This document shows positions 1 through 12,100 of a stretch of DNA of 64,000 nucleotides, in pieces. The translations under genes and the position numbers were made by a program. The notes beneath the pieces were generated by a model that made no database searches, was not told where the DNA came from, and was given only the letters and a program-made list of their open reading frames with translations. The stretch's first letter is position 1, and each line of letters begins with the position of its first letter. The stretch is from Pterobdella sp. o SKG-2022 (taxonomy: Eukaryota > Annelida > Clitellata > Hirudinida > Piscicolidae): contig OZ038323.1 of NCBI GenBank assembly GCA_964035795.1, forward strand, positions 8,737,964 to 8,801,963. The letters are read 5' to 3'.

Positions 1-63
1 ATGCAACTCAACACAGCCCTCTCCAACCTCAACGATCAACTAGGATATATCAATAACGGTTGA
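1..63 (+). CDS. Possible 3' end of a gene entering from the left (partial)
   Basis: An open frame runs from base 1 to a TGA at 61-63. It encodes about 20 residues rich in Leu, Asn and Gln with a coiled-coil-like spacing (LNTALSNLNDQL). Its base composition is clearly richer in C than the AT-rich DNA that follows, which suggests the end of a last coding exon. Nothing before base 1 is visible, so the product cannot be named, and the frame could also be chance. Confidence 0.3.
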   Translation: MQLNTALSNLNDQLGYINNG

Positions 64-140
64 GATAACAATAAAATAAGAACTTTTTAGAGACATCTTA
101 ATGTACTTATAAGCAATATCAACACTCTTCAACTTCAACT

Positions 141-208
141 TATGGGAAAAATTTAGTACATTTATTTTAGCTATTTTTGCTCAATAAATGTACTAAATTT
201 TTTCCATA
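141..208. repeat. 26-bp-arm hairpin element, copy 1
   Basis: Bases 141-166 and 183-208 are inverted repeats of 26 bp with one mismatch, around a loop of about 16 bases. A diverged relative lies at 20075-20150, sharing the loop-side sequence (tagctatt, then gctcaataaat) and the outer end (ttccata). Two related copies in one window suggest a small dispersed hairpin or MITE-like family. The rest of 64-578 is AT-rich DNA in which I see no gene. Confidence 0.5.
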
Positions 209-578
209 AATTGAAATAAAATAATAATTTTTATGATTATTATTATCTTGATAAAAAAGTAGTAATAAATATTTAAAATAATGAATATTTTTGTTAATAA
301 GGAAAAATTTGAGTAACTCTAAGCTAGAGATAAATTATCATAGAATAAAATGAATTAAAATAAACTGAATGACAGAAGCTGCGTAAGTCCTACTTCTCAT
401 ATCAAGTGAAGTACAATAAAAGCTTAATAACCAATAATGATAATAATAAATAATCATAAAAAATATAATTTGGTAACATTGAAGAATGATAATAACAAAC
501 ATTGCTAATCAATAGTTATAAATAATAATGATGGATAAAAACAGAAATAAATTAAAAAGTTATTAAATACGAATAGTT

Positions 579-2189
579 ATGGTTATTTTTCTAACTCTAA
601 TAATTTGTTCCGAGATTGATTCTATTCAAGCAGCTCTCAACACGTTAAAAAGTAATGTGTTGAACTTAATAAAGCCTGAGAAACCTTCGGTTCCAAAAAA
701 AAGGGGGCGAAAGCCGAAGACTATGACCACCTCAGCTCCTTCACTTTTCTCGCCTACCACATCTTCTTTGACTACTTCTTATCCTTCAACTACTTCACTT
801 TTTTCGACCACTACATTTACTTCAACTACCACATCTCCCTCAAGCACTTCAATCTTCTTAACCACTACATCTCCTTCGACTGCCTCAATCTCCTTGACCA
901 CTACATCTCCTTCAACTAACTCTTCATCCCATGCAATAACTCCACTCCTCTCAACTACTCCATCTTCTTCATCAAGCTCAACCTCAACAACTATGACCAC
1001 TTCTCCAACTTCATCCACAAGCATGACATCAATTTCAACTTCTCCATCTCCTGCTTCTACTACTACATTTTCTTCAACTAACTCTTCATCCCATGCAATA
1101 ACCCCACTCTCTTCAACAACTCCATCTTCTTCATCAAGCTCAACTTCAACAACTATGACCACTTCTCCAACTTCATCCACAAGCATGGCATCATTTTCAA
1201 CTTCTCCATCTCTTGCTTCTACAACAACTACTTCATCTCTTAGTTTAATTAATAATTTTCCATCATTAATTTCACTAGAATCATTTTTACCAATCAATAC
1301 AATCACATCTACTCTTACTTCTAACTCACCTCAACCTACTTACAGCACTATTGTTAAGTCAAAAAACAAGCACACCCTTTCCTCTCCACCCACTAACAAA
1401 ATCTCACACTCATTCCCCCCCAACCAACATATGAACCAGCTTATCAAGAAAACTCCACCAATAATTAAATATTTGACTAAAATTACTTCCACCATAGGTG
1501 AGACTCCAAGCGAGCTCTGCAGAAGATTGGTTTCATCCATTAACCTTTCTAAGCAGACCTTTAAGTCTTATCCCAAGCATGTTCGTGAGTCTACTGATGC
1601 CGTTGTCTGGGAAGCTGACTCTGCTGATTTGCTCAAAGATGCCAAACTTTTTCTTTCCTCTCTTCCCAACATCCGCCTTCATGACCCAATTCTTTTAAAC
1701 CCAACAATTACTGTTCTGGGTCTACCGACATGGGTTTCGGATAAAGAACTGGAAACCTCTCTCAATCTTCTCTTTCCATCTGCTCATCCCAGTGCTCTTC
1801 GTGCCTTCAGACAGAGGCCTAACGCACGAAACCCTTCTACCCGTGATTGGCTTATCCAAGTTCCAAGCACTGTTTTTCCCACTCTGATCAAGTCCAAGAA
1901 TATTCACCTCCCTTTTGGTAGATTTCCTTTCCACTCCCGTGTTCACCCTACTAGATGTCTGAATTGTCAGACTTACGGCCATAATATAGCTAAATGCCAC
2001 AACCCTAGAGTATGTGAGCACTGTGGCAAAGACCATCCGTCTGACAACTGCTCTAGATCTTCTCTTCCCTTCTGTGTTCCTTGTTTTAGATCAAATCGTC
2101 CTTGCCATGACCATGTCACCACATCCTCTTCTTGTCCGGTGTACAAGCAACAAGTGCGACTTAAGATGGGGCGTACGGCCTGGCAATGA
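579..2189 (+). CDS. Retrotransposon ORF1, gag-like zinc-knuckle protein (536 aa)
   Basis: This is the nucleic-acid-binding protein of the retrotransposon. After a short N-terminus with a basic AT-hook-like segment (KKRGRKPK) comes a Ser/Thr/Pro-rich linker of about 190 residues containing a 54-residue tandem duplication. Near the C-terminus lie a CX2CX4HX4C zinc knuckle (CLNCQTYGHNIAKC), a second CX2CX3HX4C knuckle (CEHCGKDHPSDNC) and further Cys/His residues. The segment before the knuckles (VLGLPTWVSDKELE) is typical of this ORF1 class. The listed start at 579 lies in AT-rich DNA at the element border, so the first residues may be host sequence. ORF1 is in the same frame as ORF2. Confidence 0.85.
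   Translation: MVIFLTLIICSEIDSIQAALNTLKSNVLNLIKPEKPSVPKKRGRKPKTMTTSAPSLFSPTTSSLTTSYPSTTSLFSTTTFTSTTTSPSSTSIFLTTTSPSTASISLTTTSPSTNSSSHAITPLLSTTPSSSSSSTSTTMTTSPTSSTSMTSISTSPSPASTTTFSSTNSSSHAITPLSSTTPSSSSSSTSTTMTTSPTSSTSMASFSTSPSLASTTTTSSLSLINNFPSLISLESFLPINTITSTLTSNSPQPTYSTIVKSKNKHTLSSPPTNKISHSFPPNQHMNQLIKKTPPIIKYLTKITSTIGETPSELCRRLVSSINLSKQTFKSYPKHVRESTDAVVWEADSADLLKDAKLFLSSLPNIRLHDPILLNPTITVLGLPTWVSDKELETSLNLLFPSAHPSALRAFRQRPNARNPSTRDWLIQVPSTVFPTLIKSKNIHLPFGRFPFHSRVHPTRCLNCQTYGHNIAKCHNPRVCEHCGKDHPSDNCSRSSLPFCVPCFRSNRPCHDHVTTSSSCPVYKQQVRLKMGRTAWQ
911..1234 (+). repeat. Tandem 162-bp in-frame duplication inside ORF1
   Basis: The sequence starting ttcaactaactcttcatccc at 911 recurs from 1073. 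This gives two adjacent, nearly identical 162-bp units, equal to 54 codons, so the frame is kept. Both units encode the same Ser/Thr-rich block (NSSSHAITPL, then TTPSSSSSSTSTTMTTSPTS). High similarity between the units indicates a recent duplication. Confidence 0.85.
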
Positions 2190-2204
2190 AGGCCTGCCTT
2201 ACTC

Positions 2205-5081
2205 ATGCACCCTCAAAATCCATCTCCTTTTGTGAAGTTTGGCCTTCTCAATCCCCGTTCCACTCGCAACAAATCCACTCTTATCCTGGACGCGATCTCC
2301 ACTCACTGTTTCGATATCCTTGCATTGACTGAAACGTGGATCCCGGAAGATGCTGACAATGTCACAAAATACGACATTGTTCCCCCAGGTTACCATGTTC
2401 TACATTCTCATCGTTCTAGTGGAAAACGCGGTGGTGGTATTTCTTTGATTTCCTCCAACTCTGTTAAACTGACACTTGTAAAATCTGAAATACACTCTTC
2501 CTTTGAAGCATTAACTGCCCAAGCCTCTTTCCTAACACGTTCCTTAACCATTTCTGTTATTTATCGCCCTCCTAACTCAAGTAATTTTATTCGTGAACTC
2601 ACAGCTCATCTTTATTTTCTTTCTTCGACATTCAATCATTTCATAATGGCTGGAGATTTTAATACGCCTAATTGTCATCATCTTGATAATCCCCTTAATA
2701 TTCTTTTGCAAGAGCACGGTTTGATGCAGCATATTAACTTTCCAACTCACAGACTTGGCAATACTCTCGATCTTGTTATCACACCTGCTTCTCTCTCTCA
2801 TCTTATTTCTGACCCTGTCAGCGAAATTTTTGAATCTGATCATTTCCTTATTTCGTGCCGTCTTAACCTCGCACGGCCCCACCTTTCACCTCATCGTGTC
2901 ACTTCTCGGTCTTTCATGAATCTCAACTTGGCCGGCTTTGGAAAGGATGTCAATTTTATAAGCGATTTACTTATTAATTCTCCAATCTCTAAGGTTGATG
3001 ACTTTGTTAGTTCCATGGACAAATTGTTTCTTTCGCTGATGAATTCTCATGCTCCTTTACGCAGTCATACTTTTCGCCCCAGCTTCCATTCACACTTTCA
3101 TCTGTCTGAAAATGCTCTCTCTGCCAAACGCCGAAGAAGGAAAATCGAGAGACAGATATCCAGTCTCCGAAAGCTTTGTGTGCAAGTCCCTGATGATCTT
3201 TTACAGGAATTCCGTATTTCACGTAAACTCGCCCGCGCCGCCATTAACAAGTCACGTGCTGATTATCTTAATCTATCGCTATCTTCAGCGACACCTAACT
3301 CCAAAGCCTTTTGGAAAACGGCGAACTCCATACTTCACAGGTCTCCTCCACTTCCTCCGCGGACTCCTGCGGAATATGATCTTTTTGTTGAAAACTTTAG
3401 CACTTTTTTCAAGACTAAGATTGAGTTGATTCATAGCTCGCTACCGATCACTAATCTTCCCCGTCAGCCCTCCTTAACTGACAGTGATCAATCAAATCTC
3501 TCATTTTTCTCACCTCCTAGTGTTGATGAAATCATCAAATTGATCAATTCTCTCCCAAATAAATCCTCACCTTTAGATATAATCCCTGTTTTCCTGCTTA
3601 AGCAGTTTTCCGGCATCTTTGCCTCCATTATATGCAAACTTTCGGCTCTTTCCTTTTCACAGGGTATTTTTCCAACTTCATTCAAAACGGCGCAGGTAAC
3701 CCCTTTACTGAAAAAATATAATCTAGACCCCATGCAACCATCCAATTATCGTCCTATTTCAAACCTCAGCACCATCTCAAAGATCTTAGAAAGGGTTGTT
3801 CTCAAGAGATTATCCTCTCATGTTTCTGTACTGCGTAACTTCAACCTTTTCCAGTCGGCGTATCGCTCACATCACTCAACGGAAACTGCGCTTTTGTACA
3901 TCACTGACAGCCTCCGCAATATCTGTGCTACCGGGTCTGCGGCCGTCTTAGTGTCTTTAGATATTTCAGCAGCTTTTGACACCATTAATCATCCAAATAT
4001 GCTGCATATCCTTGAAGACTACTTTCACATTTCTGGCATTGCTTTATCCTGGTTTCAGTCCTATCTTTCCGAACGCAAGCAATTTGTTAAGATAAGCTGC
4101 TCTTCCTCTACCCCTGTCTCCCTTCGTTTTGGTGTTCCTCAAGGTTCTGTTCTTGGGCCCATACTCTTTTCTCTTTATACTTCTCCTATTAGCGAGATCA
4201 TACAGAAGCACGACGTTCTATATCATCAGTTTGCTGATGATATTACCCTCTTTACAGGCGCTTCTTACCTTGATCCTCATCCCAGCCTCACTAAGATATC
4301 TGAATGCATCACTGAGCTCAATCTTTGGTTTTCTAACAATCACCTCATGTTGAATCCTAACAAAAGCGAAGTGATGTTTGTCGGCAGTCCCATACTCCTT
4401 TCCAAATCCAATCTTCCCACTGAAGTAATCTTTGACAGCACTACTCTTTCCGTAACGTCCAAACTGAAGATACTAGGTGTAACTCTTGATTCTAGACTCA
4501 ACTTTACACACTTTGTCTCTCAGATCATACAATCATCCAACTTTCATCTCCATGCGATCAGACAGGCACGCAAGTTCCTACCCTTTGACACTGCCGTTGC
4601 TCTGATCATCTCTTTAGTTCTTTCAAGGATTGATTACTGTAACTCTCTTCTTTGTCGACTCCCGAACTGTCTTATTTCTAAGTTGCAATCTCTCCAAAAT
4701 CGCGCTGCTAAAACCGCTCTTCAAGCCGACTACTATTCTTCATCTCACACCTGTCTCGATCGCCTCCATTGGCTGCCGGTCGTACTAAGAGCCCAGTTCA
4801 AGTTGCTATGGCTCACGGCTAACATCTTATACTTTAATCAGCCAGCTTATTTATATGACCGTCTTTCCATCAGACAGACTTCTGAGTCTCTCAGGTCTTC
4901 CAACACTGGTTTATGCCTACATCAGCCTGTCTCTTCTAAACCTTTCTTACATCGCTCCTTCTCGCATATCGCCCCTCACTTATGGAACTCTCTTCCACTT
5001 AATGTCCGTCTTTCACCTTCTCTTAAAATTTTTCGCAAGCGTTTAAAAACGCATCTTTATAGCCAAATTTCTTTCTCATAG
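2205..5081 (+). CDS. Retrotransposon ORF2: endonuclease and reverse transcriptase (958 aa)
   Basis: ORF2 supplies the nicking endonuclease and reverse transcriptase for target-primed reverse transcription. The N-terminal third has apurinic-endonuclease motifs: N and R in LLNPRS, E in LALTETW, the IYRPP block, D/N in MAGDFNTPN at about residue 150, and the final SDH. The middle holds RT motifs: NYRPISNLS, the LDISAAFDTINH block with the first catalytic Asp, VPQGSVLGP, and the FADD box at about residue 676. The C-terminus ends in the RKRLKTHLY block common in CR1/L2 elements. The frame is uninterrupted. It begins five codons after the ORF1 stop in the same frame, so translation probably uses reinitiation or readthrough. 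Confidence 0.92.
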   Translation: MHPQNPSPFVKFGLLNPRSTRNKSTLILDAISTHCFDILALTETWIPEDADNVTKYDIVPPGYHVLHSHRSSGKRGGGISLISSNSVKLTLVKSEIHSSFEALTAQASFLTRSLTISVIYRPPNSSNFIRELTAHLYFLSSTFNHFIMAGDFNTPNCHHLDNPLNILLQEHGLMQHINFPTHRLGNTLDLVITPASLSHLISDPVSEIFESDHFLISCRLNLARPHLSPHRVTSRSFMNLNLAGFGKDVNFISDLLINSPISKVDDFVSSMDKLFLSLMNSHAPLRSHTFRPSFHSHFHLSENALSAKRRRRKIERQISSLRKLCVQVPDDLLQEFRISRKLARAAINKSRADYLNLSLSSATPNSKAFWKTANSILHRSPPLPPRTPAEYDLFVENFSTFFKTKIELIHSSLPITNLPRQPSLTDSDQSNLSFFSPPSVDEIIKLINSLPNKSSPLDIIPVFLLKQFSGIFASIICKLSALSFSQGIFPTSFKTAQVTPLLKKYNLDPMQPSNYRPISNLSTISKILERVVLKRLSSHVSVLRNFNLFQSAYRSHHSTETALLYITDSLRNICATGSAAVLVSLDISAAFDTINHPNMLHILEDYFHISGIALSWFQSYLSERKQFVKISCSSSTPVSLRFGVPQGSVLGPILFSLYTSPISEIIQKHDVLYHQFADDITLFTGASYLDPHPSLTKISECITELNLWFSNNHLMLNPNKSEVMFVGSPILLSKSNLPTEVIFDSTTLSVTSKLKILGVTLDSRLNFTHFVSQIIQSSNFHLHAIRQARKFLPFDTAVALIISLVLSRIDYCNSLLCRLPNCLISKLQSLQNRAAKTALQADYYSSSHTCLDRLHWLPVVLRAQFKLLWLTANILYFNQPAYLYDRLSIRQTSESLRSSNTGLCLHQPVSSKPFLHRSFSHIAPHLWNSLPLNVRLSPSLKIFRKRLKTHLYSQISFS

Positions 5082-5271
5082 CCCTTCTGATTAGAACAGC
5101 GCCTCTGCAGCAAACCTAGTTTGCAAACTGCGCGCCCTACAAATACAAATACAAATACAAATACAACTCTACTGACAAGTCGCACTTTTAGGGATGTCAT
5201 TAATAACAGAAAAATTGAAAAAATAAAAATAAACTAATAATGAAATAATAATAAAAATAAACTAATAATGA

Positions 5272-7572
<2,301 letters not shown>

Positions 7573-9113
7573 ATGATGAATCGGCCAATGACGATCGAAA
7601 ATGAAATTCCTTTCTTCCATCCTTACATGACTACTCCAGCAGAGGTTTCGGATCTCAATATATTTCCATGAGCAATGTTCAAAAATATTTTTCCCAAGTT
7701 TTATTGATTTATTTTTTTCCAAACAATATTTTCACAACAGATGTATTTATATTATAACAACAAAACAACTTGGTTTTGTATAGAAAGTAAGTATCGATAA
7801 TTTTAAGGTGGATGTTAGCCCAGGCTGGCAGTCTATAAAACTTTTTCTAATCAAAATGGCGTATATCACGATATATTTGTGTCAATATTCCAGTCAACCC
7901 AAGTTACTGGGACATGTACAGCCGTATAATCTATCATAGTTAATAACAATAAGTTAAAGCAAAATAAGTATACTAATTATTTGAGTGCAATAATTCCTTC
8001 ATGTTAAAATTTATTAAATTTATCAAGGTGGTTCAACTATTAGAACATGAGAAGGAAGACGGCACATTTATCATAAGGAGATCATTTTCACAGCCCAAAA
8101 ACCTCACAATTTCTGTCAAGTAAGCCACTTCATGACGCTATTTCAGTTGTTCAAGTACCCATTAGGGTTTTTATAATGATTTATGTTTTTAGGGAAATTT
8201 TGCTCTTATCTGTATAATTATAGAAATATTTCACCAATCCAATTTTTTTAAAATAGAAAACACATACATTTATATTTTCAAAAAATTTTCAGTTTTATAC
8301 TTTATTAATAAACTTTCAAGAATTCTACTGAATATGTTGAATCTATCAGGCCTTAAAATTCGAATTATTTGCACAAAACTCTCCAGGCACAAAAGAGGGC
8401 TCTATCACATGAAGATAGATAACAACCCTGATGGCACTTGTCAGTTGAGCAAAGGGTTAAGCTTTCCTTCAATACACCACCTCATTTATTATTTTTCCAC
8501 ACATCCAATCAACAATGTGGAGAAATTACAGAATTTTTACTTGAGAAAGGGAGTTGAAAGCAAAAATAAAAGAAGAAATTCAAGTTTAGGAAACAAATCA
8601 AACTTTCTCAGCAGTCCAAATGGTAACAACTTCTGGAGGTTCAGTAACTCATACACACCTACATTGAAAACGTCTAGGTCTTTTGACTTTTCATGTAATG
8701 GGACATACCTTCATGCCCAGGGTTATCCTAGTTCTGCGGGAGAAGAAATTGTAAGTCTTCCTGATGGTTGGCAGGCTGTCATCAAAAACGGCATTGTGGC
8801 CTACACAAACCAACAGAGTGGAGAAAAGTGCGATGAGATTCCTTACGAAGTTTTTATAAAGTTCACAAAAGATCAGTTTGAAAAACTAAACATGTTTTTC
8901 GAGTCGTCTTCAAATTCTCTTTATTATTTTGCCCAAAACACTAGCATCGGCGAAGAAGATACAGCGAAGTTACTTAATATTGAGCATGATCGTAAATTGC
9001 CTCATATTCCTCTCCCTCCTTTACCCTCTGACGCAGATTATGTCACATCTACACAAAATGGGACCTCTAAAGATTCTTTATATTTACAAATGGACGGGCG
9101 TAGTGTCGCGTGA
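7573..9113 (+). CDS. SH2-domain adaptor protein (296 aa, 3 exons)
   Basis: Exons: 7573-7644, 8028-8119, 8387-9113; phases join and total 891 bases with a TGA. The SH2 domain spans about residues 12-100. It is seen as IPFFHPYMTTPAE (the usual WFHG..sR..AE entry), GTFIIRRS with R41 at the phosphotyrosine-binding FLVR arginine, then LTISVK, GLYHMKI and the LIYYFSTHPI end. The first Trp of the usual WFHG is Phe. A WW-like segment (179-211, LPDGWQAV then YTNQQSGEKCDEIP) has Cys where the second Trp normally sits. The tail has a proline motif (LPHIPLPPLP) and tyrosines in ADYV and YLQM; YxxM is a classical PI3K p85 docking motif. It is probably a cytosolic phosphotyrosine adaptor with no catalytic domain. 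I do not recognise a named family. The start is chosen as the first ATG before the SH2 entry. Confidence 0.75.
7805..7945 (+). repeat. Dispersed repeat, copy A (in SH2-gene intron 1)
   Basis: This segment aligns over about 130 bases with 27580-27712. Shared blocks include ggatgtta, ggctggcag, aaaactttt, aaaatggc, actgggac, tacag and gtataatcta. Both copies have the same orientation and sit inside introns. It is probably a SINE, a MITE or the 3' end of a longer element. Confidence 0.6.
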
Positions 9114-12100
9114 TTTTTATTGCATAATTAACTTTGATTGTACATTTTCACAGAACTTTTGCGTGTAAAAATTGTTTATATTTATTGAATACATTAATTC
9201 GAGGTGTATTATGTGAGTTTTCCCGGTCAGCCAATAGTATTGTCACTGAATCCTCGGTGCGTGCCTATTAAATTCTTGCTTCATTTATATAATGTGTTTC
9301 GTAAGATCTTTCAGTTGAAAATAATTTATTCAACCTGTATTTCTGATTCAAAGCTTTCAAATTAAAACATCTTCATAGTTATTTTTAAAAGATTTATGTT
9401 TCAAACTCAAAATGACAACGCTAACAAATAGTTAATAAACATGTCTAAACGGTGAATTGAAAGGCATATCCCTAAACAAAGTAATCATTAATTTCCGAAG
9501 ATTCATTCCATGTAAAATTTTTATGCTAATAAGTTACGGGTCGAAGTTGAATTGAGAAATAAATAGGTATGACTAAGAGGTAATTATCAAATCTCCGACA
9601 AAGTTTCAGTCATAAACAACTTTAAATTAGTACCAATATTATATAATAATTTTAAAAATAACTAAAGGTTGCTATTTTGAATACCATTATGGTTAAAATG
9701 AAACTTGAAATTCAAAGAACAGTGTAAAATCTGCAACAACTTTGATATTGATTTATAATAGAAATGACACCTGTAGTACGATCGATGAGAGAGATGTAGA
9801 GATGGATGATGCTGATAATCATGCTGGTAGCAATTGATACATTAGATTAAATTTGTATCGATCAACAAAAGTAACTGAAACATCTAATGGAACGGATAAG
9901 TTATGATGGAAAAGATAATGATGAAGACTATAATAAAAAATAGCTATGATAAAACTAGGTGGAAGATCATAGTGAGCATCAAAAGCTCAAATGACAATAA
10001 TGTGGGGGAAGATTGAGTTGATGTTCTATTCTATAGTTCTCCAATTTGAACCCATTAAGCACCCGGGATTAGGGCTTTATATTTGGCATAGATTATTTCT
10101 TATTGAAGGTCTATTATGGGTTTAACAGTAATATTGCAGGTGTGTAGAAATGGTTATATTATTTTGTATCTAAATGCTCTGTTTGAAATCCATCACAACT
10201 TACAATTTAGTAGTCTGTGTTAATTTATTATATTATATGTAATACTTAACTATGATAAAAAGAACAGAACTCAAGAATTTCTTATATTTTAAAATTTACA
10301 GTACCCCTACTCAAGATTTTTTTAACTCCTCACACTATTAATATATTTAAAATATAAAATAAATAAATAACAATTCACCCAAATAATATATAAAGCACCA
10401 AACCGATTAAATCTTCATTTAATGTAGAATTTGCGTATCAAAATGAAGTGGCCTGGTTTATATTAAACACTAGTCAGAATTCAAACCACCAAGCATACTA
10501 TTATTCCTTTTTATTTTTCTATATTTTTATACTGCATCTAATTTCGTTTTAGTTATGTTTTTATAACAGTTATCTTTGAATCTTAAAGCTTAATATCAGA
10601 CCATATGAATAAAGAAACGACTTGACTACTGAAGTATTAATTCATATAAAAAAAAGGTTCATACCACATTAACATAACTGTTTTACCAATAGATTTAAAT
10701 AATAACTCAATTTCTTAGACCAATAAAATACATAAAGCCCCTCTCTGCCACCATGATACAGTATCTCAGTCCCATAAACCAGAGAGGAGTCATTTATCTT
10801 GATCCGTTCACACATCTTAATATGTAGATCTGGTAATACACACGCTCATACATAAATCTAATTTGTTAGATTCCCAAAAAAATTACATAGTTGATTCAGA
10901 AATGTATAAGACTATTCAAATGCTTAAATTCAGTGATGGTATGAGTCCCTGATGTATATAATATAGACATTTATAAAGAGTATATAGATGATAGAGCAGG
11001 CTTTGCCTAAATTTCAAAATTTTTATTTCTATAGTTTTGGGCTGATCATTTTTTTTAAAAATATATATTCAATTATGAAGGTATTCATAGGAATTTTAAA
11101 TTTTACTCACTCGCTTAAACTCTTTTTATTTGTTTTATTCTACCTTACTATTAATTTTTGTTCATTAAATTTTTTATATGTAACATTCAAACATATATTT
11201 GTATATCCGATCATTTTAAACCTCCATACATAAAGCTAATGCATCAAGCCTTTATACGAATAAAGCATATGAGATATATAACTAATATACTTAAATATAA
11301 TTACTATGCTTCATAGAGTAGATACCCTGTATACTGGGCTTTATATACGGGATACGAGTATACAGAACAATGTCAACAACGTTAATAAATACACTCCTTT
11401 CCTTTGTGTTCCACTTTCGCTGTTGATTGTGTTTTAGGGACGTTTGGTAACGAATAAATGTATGTTTCTATGAGTTTCGGTTGAGTTTGTAGCGGTGTGG
11501 AGGTGTTTTCGATGTTTTATCCATAGAGGGACTGTCAAGTCTTCAATAAATAGTATGTGTACTTTAGAATACATTTATAACTGATTTAAATTGCTTTTTT
11601 TAATATATTTCAATGCTTATCTATGACATTTACCAATATATAGAGGCTTAAATTGTCATTTGTCTATTTACTGCCTGAAGGTGATACTGTACGGAGCATC
11701 AAATATATAAAAATAAAAATAATAATAAAAATACTAAATAAATATATATATAATATTACTATTATTAGTAGTTTCTTTAGCCTTAATAATATTCATAAGA
11801 TCAATTCTAACAGCCATAATGATAAATAAGGTTTTAACATTGAAAAACAACTGAGGGCCTTGACAAAGCATAGAAGACTTGTAATTATACCATTGTTTCT
11901 ATTCGAATTGTTACGAGTAATTAGGTCATTTGACTTTTTTGTACTCAATTGTTTAGCGCTTTGTTGACCTTTTGATATGAAAAAATTTATTGATATTCAA
12001 CGTGGTATTAAAACATGGATTATCTGTATTTGATAAGGAGAAATCCCTATAATTTTTATGCTACCATCTTTTCTCTTCAATAAATCAAATTGTTGCTATT

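Larger units (their letters stand above)
580..5165 (+). mobile_element. CR1/L2-like non-LTR retrotransposon, both ORFs open
   Basis: The element has a gag-like ORF1 with zinc knuckles, an ORF2 with apurinic-type endonuclease and reverse transcriptase, and a 3' end of about five short tandem units (acaaat) at 5138-5165. Short tandem 3' repeats instead of poly(A), together with the order endonuclease then RT, fit the CR1/L2/Jockey supergroup. GC content rises abruptly near 590 and falls after 5165, marking the approximate borders. No target-site duplication was found. The 5' border is uncertain and the copy could be 5'-truncated. Neither ORF has an internal stop or frameshift, so the insertion looks young. 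Confidence 0.88.

Noticed and set aside
779..1306. 175-codon minus-strand frame rich in Val/Glu/Asp
   Set aside because: It is the antisense shadow of the Ser/Thr-rich repeat of retrotransposon ORF1.
11465..11530. 18-codon minus-strand frame in a GC-richer patch
   Set aside because: Too short, with no neighbouring exon in phase.
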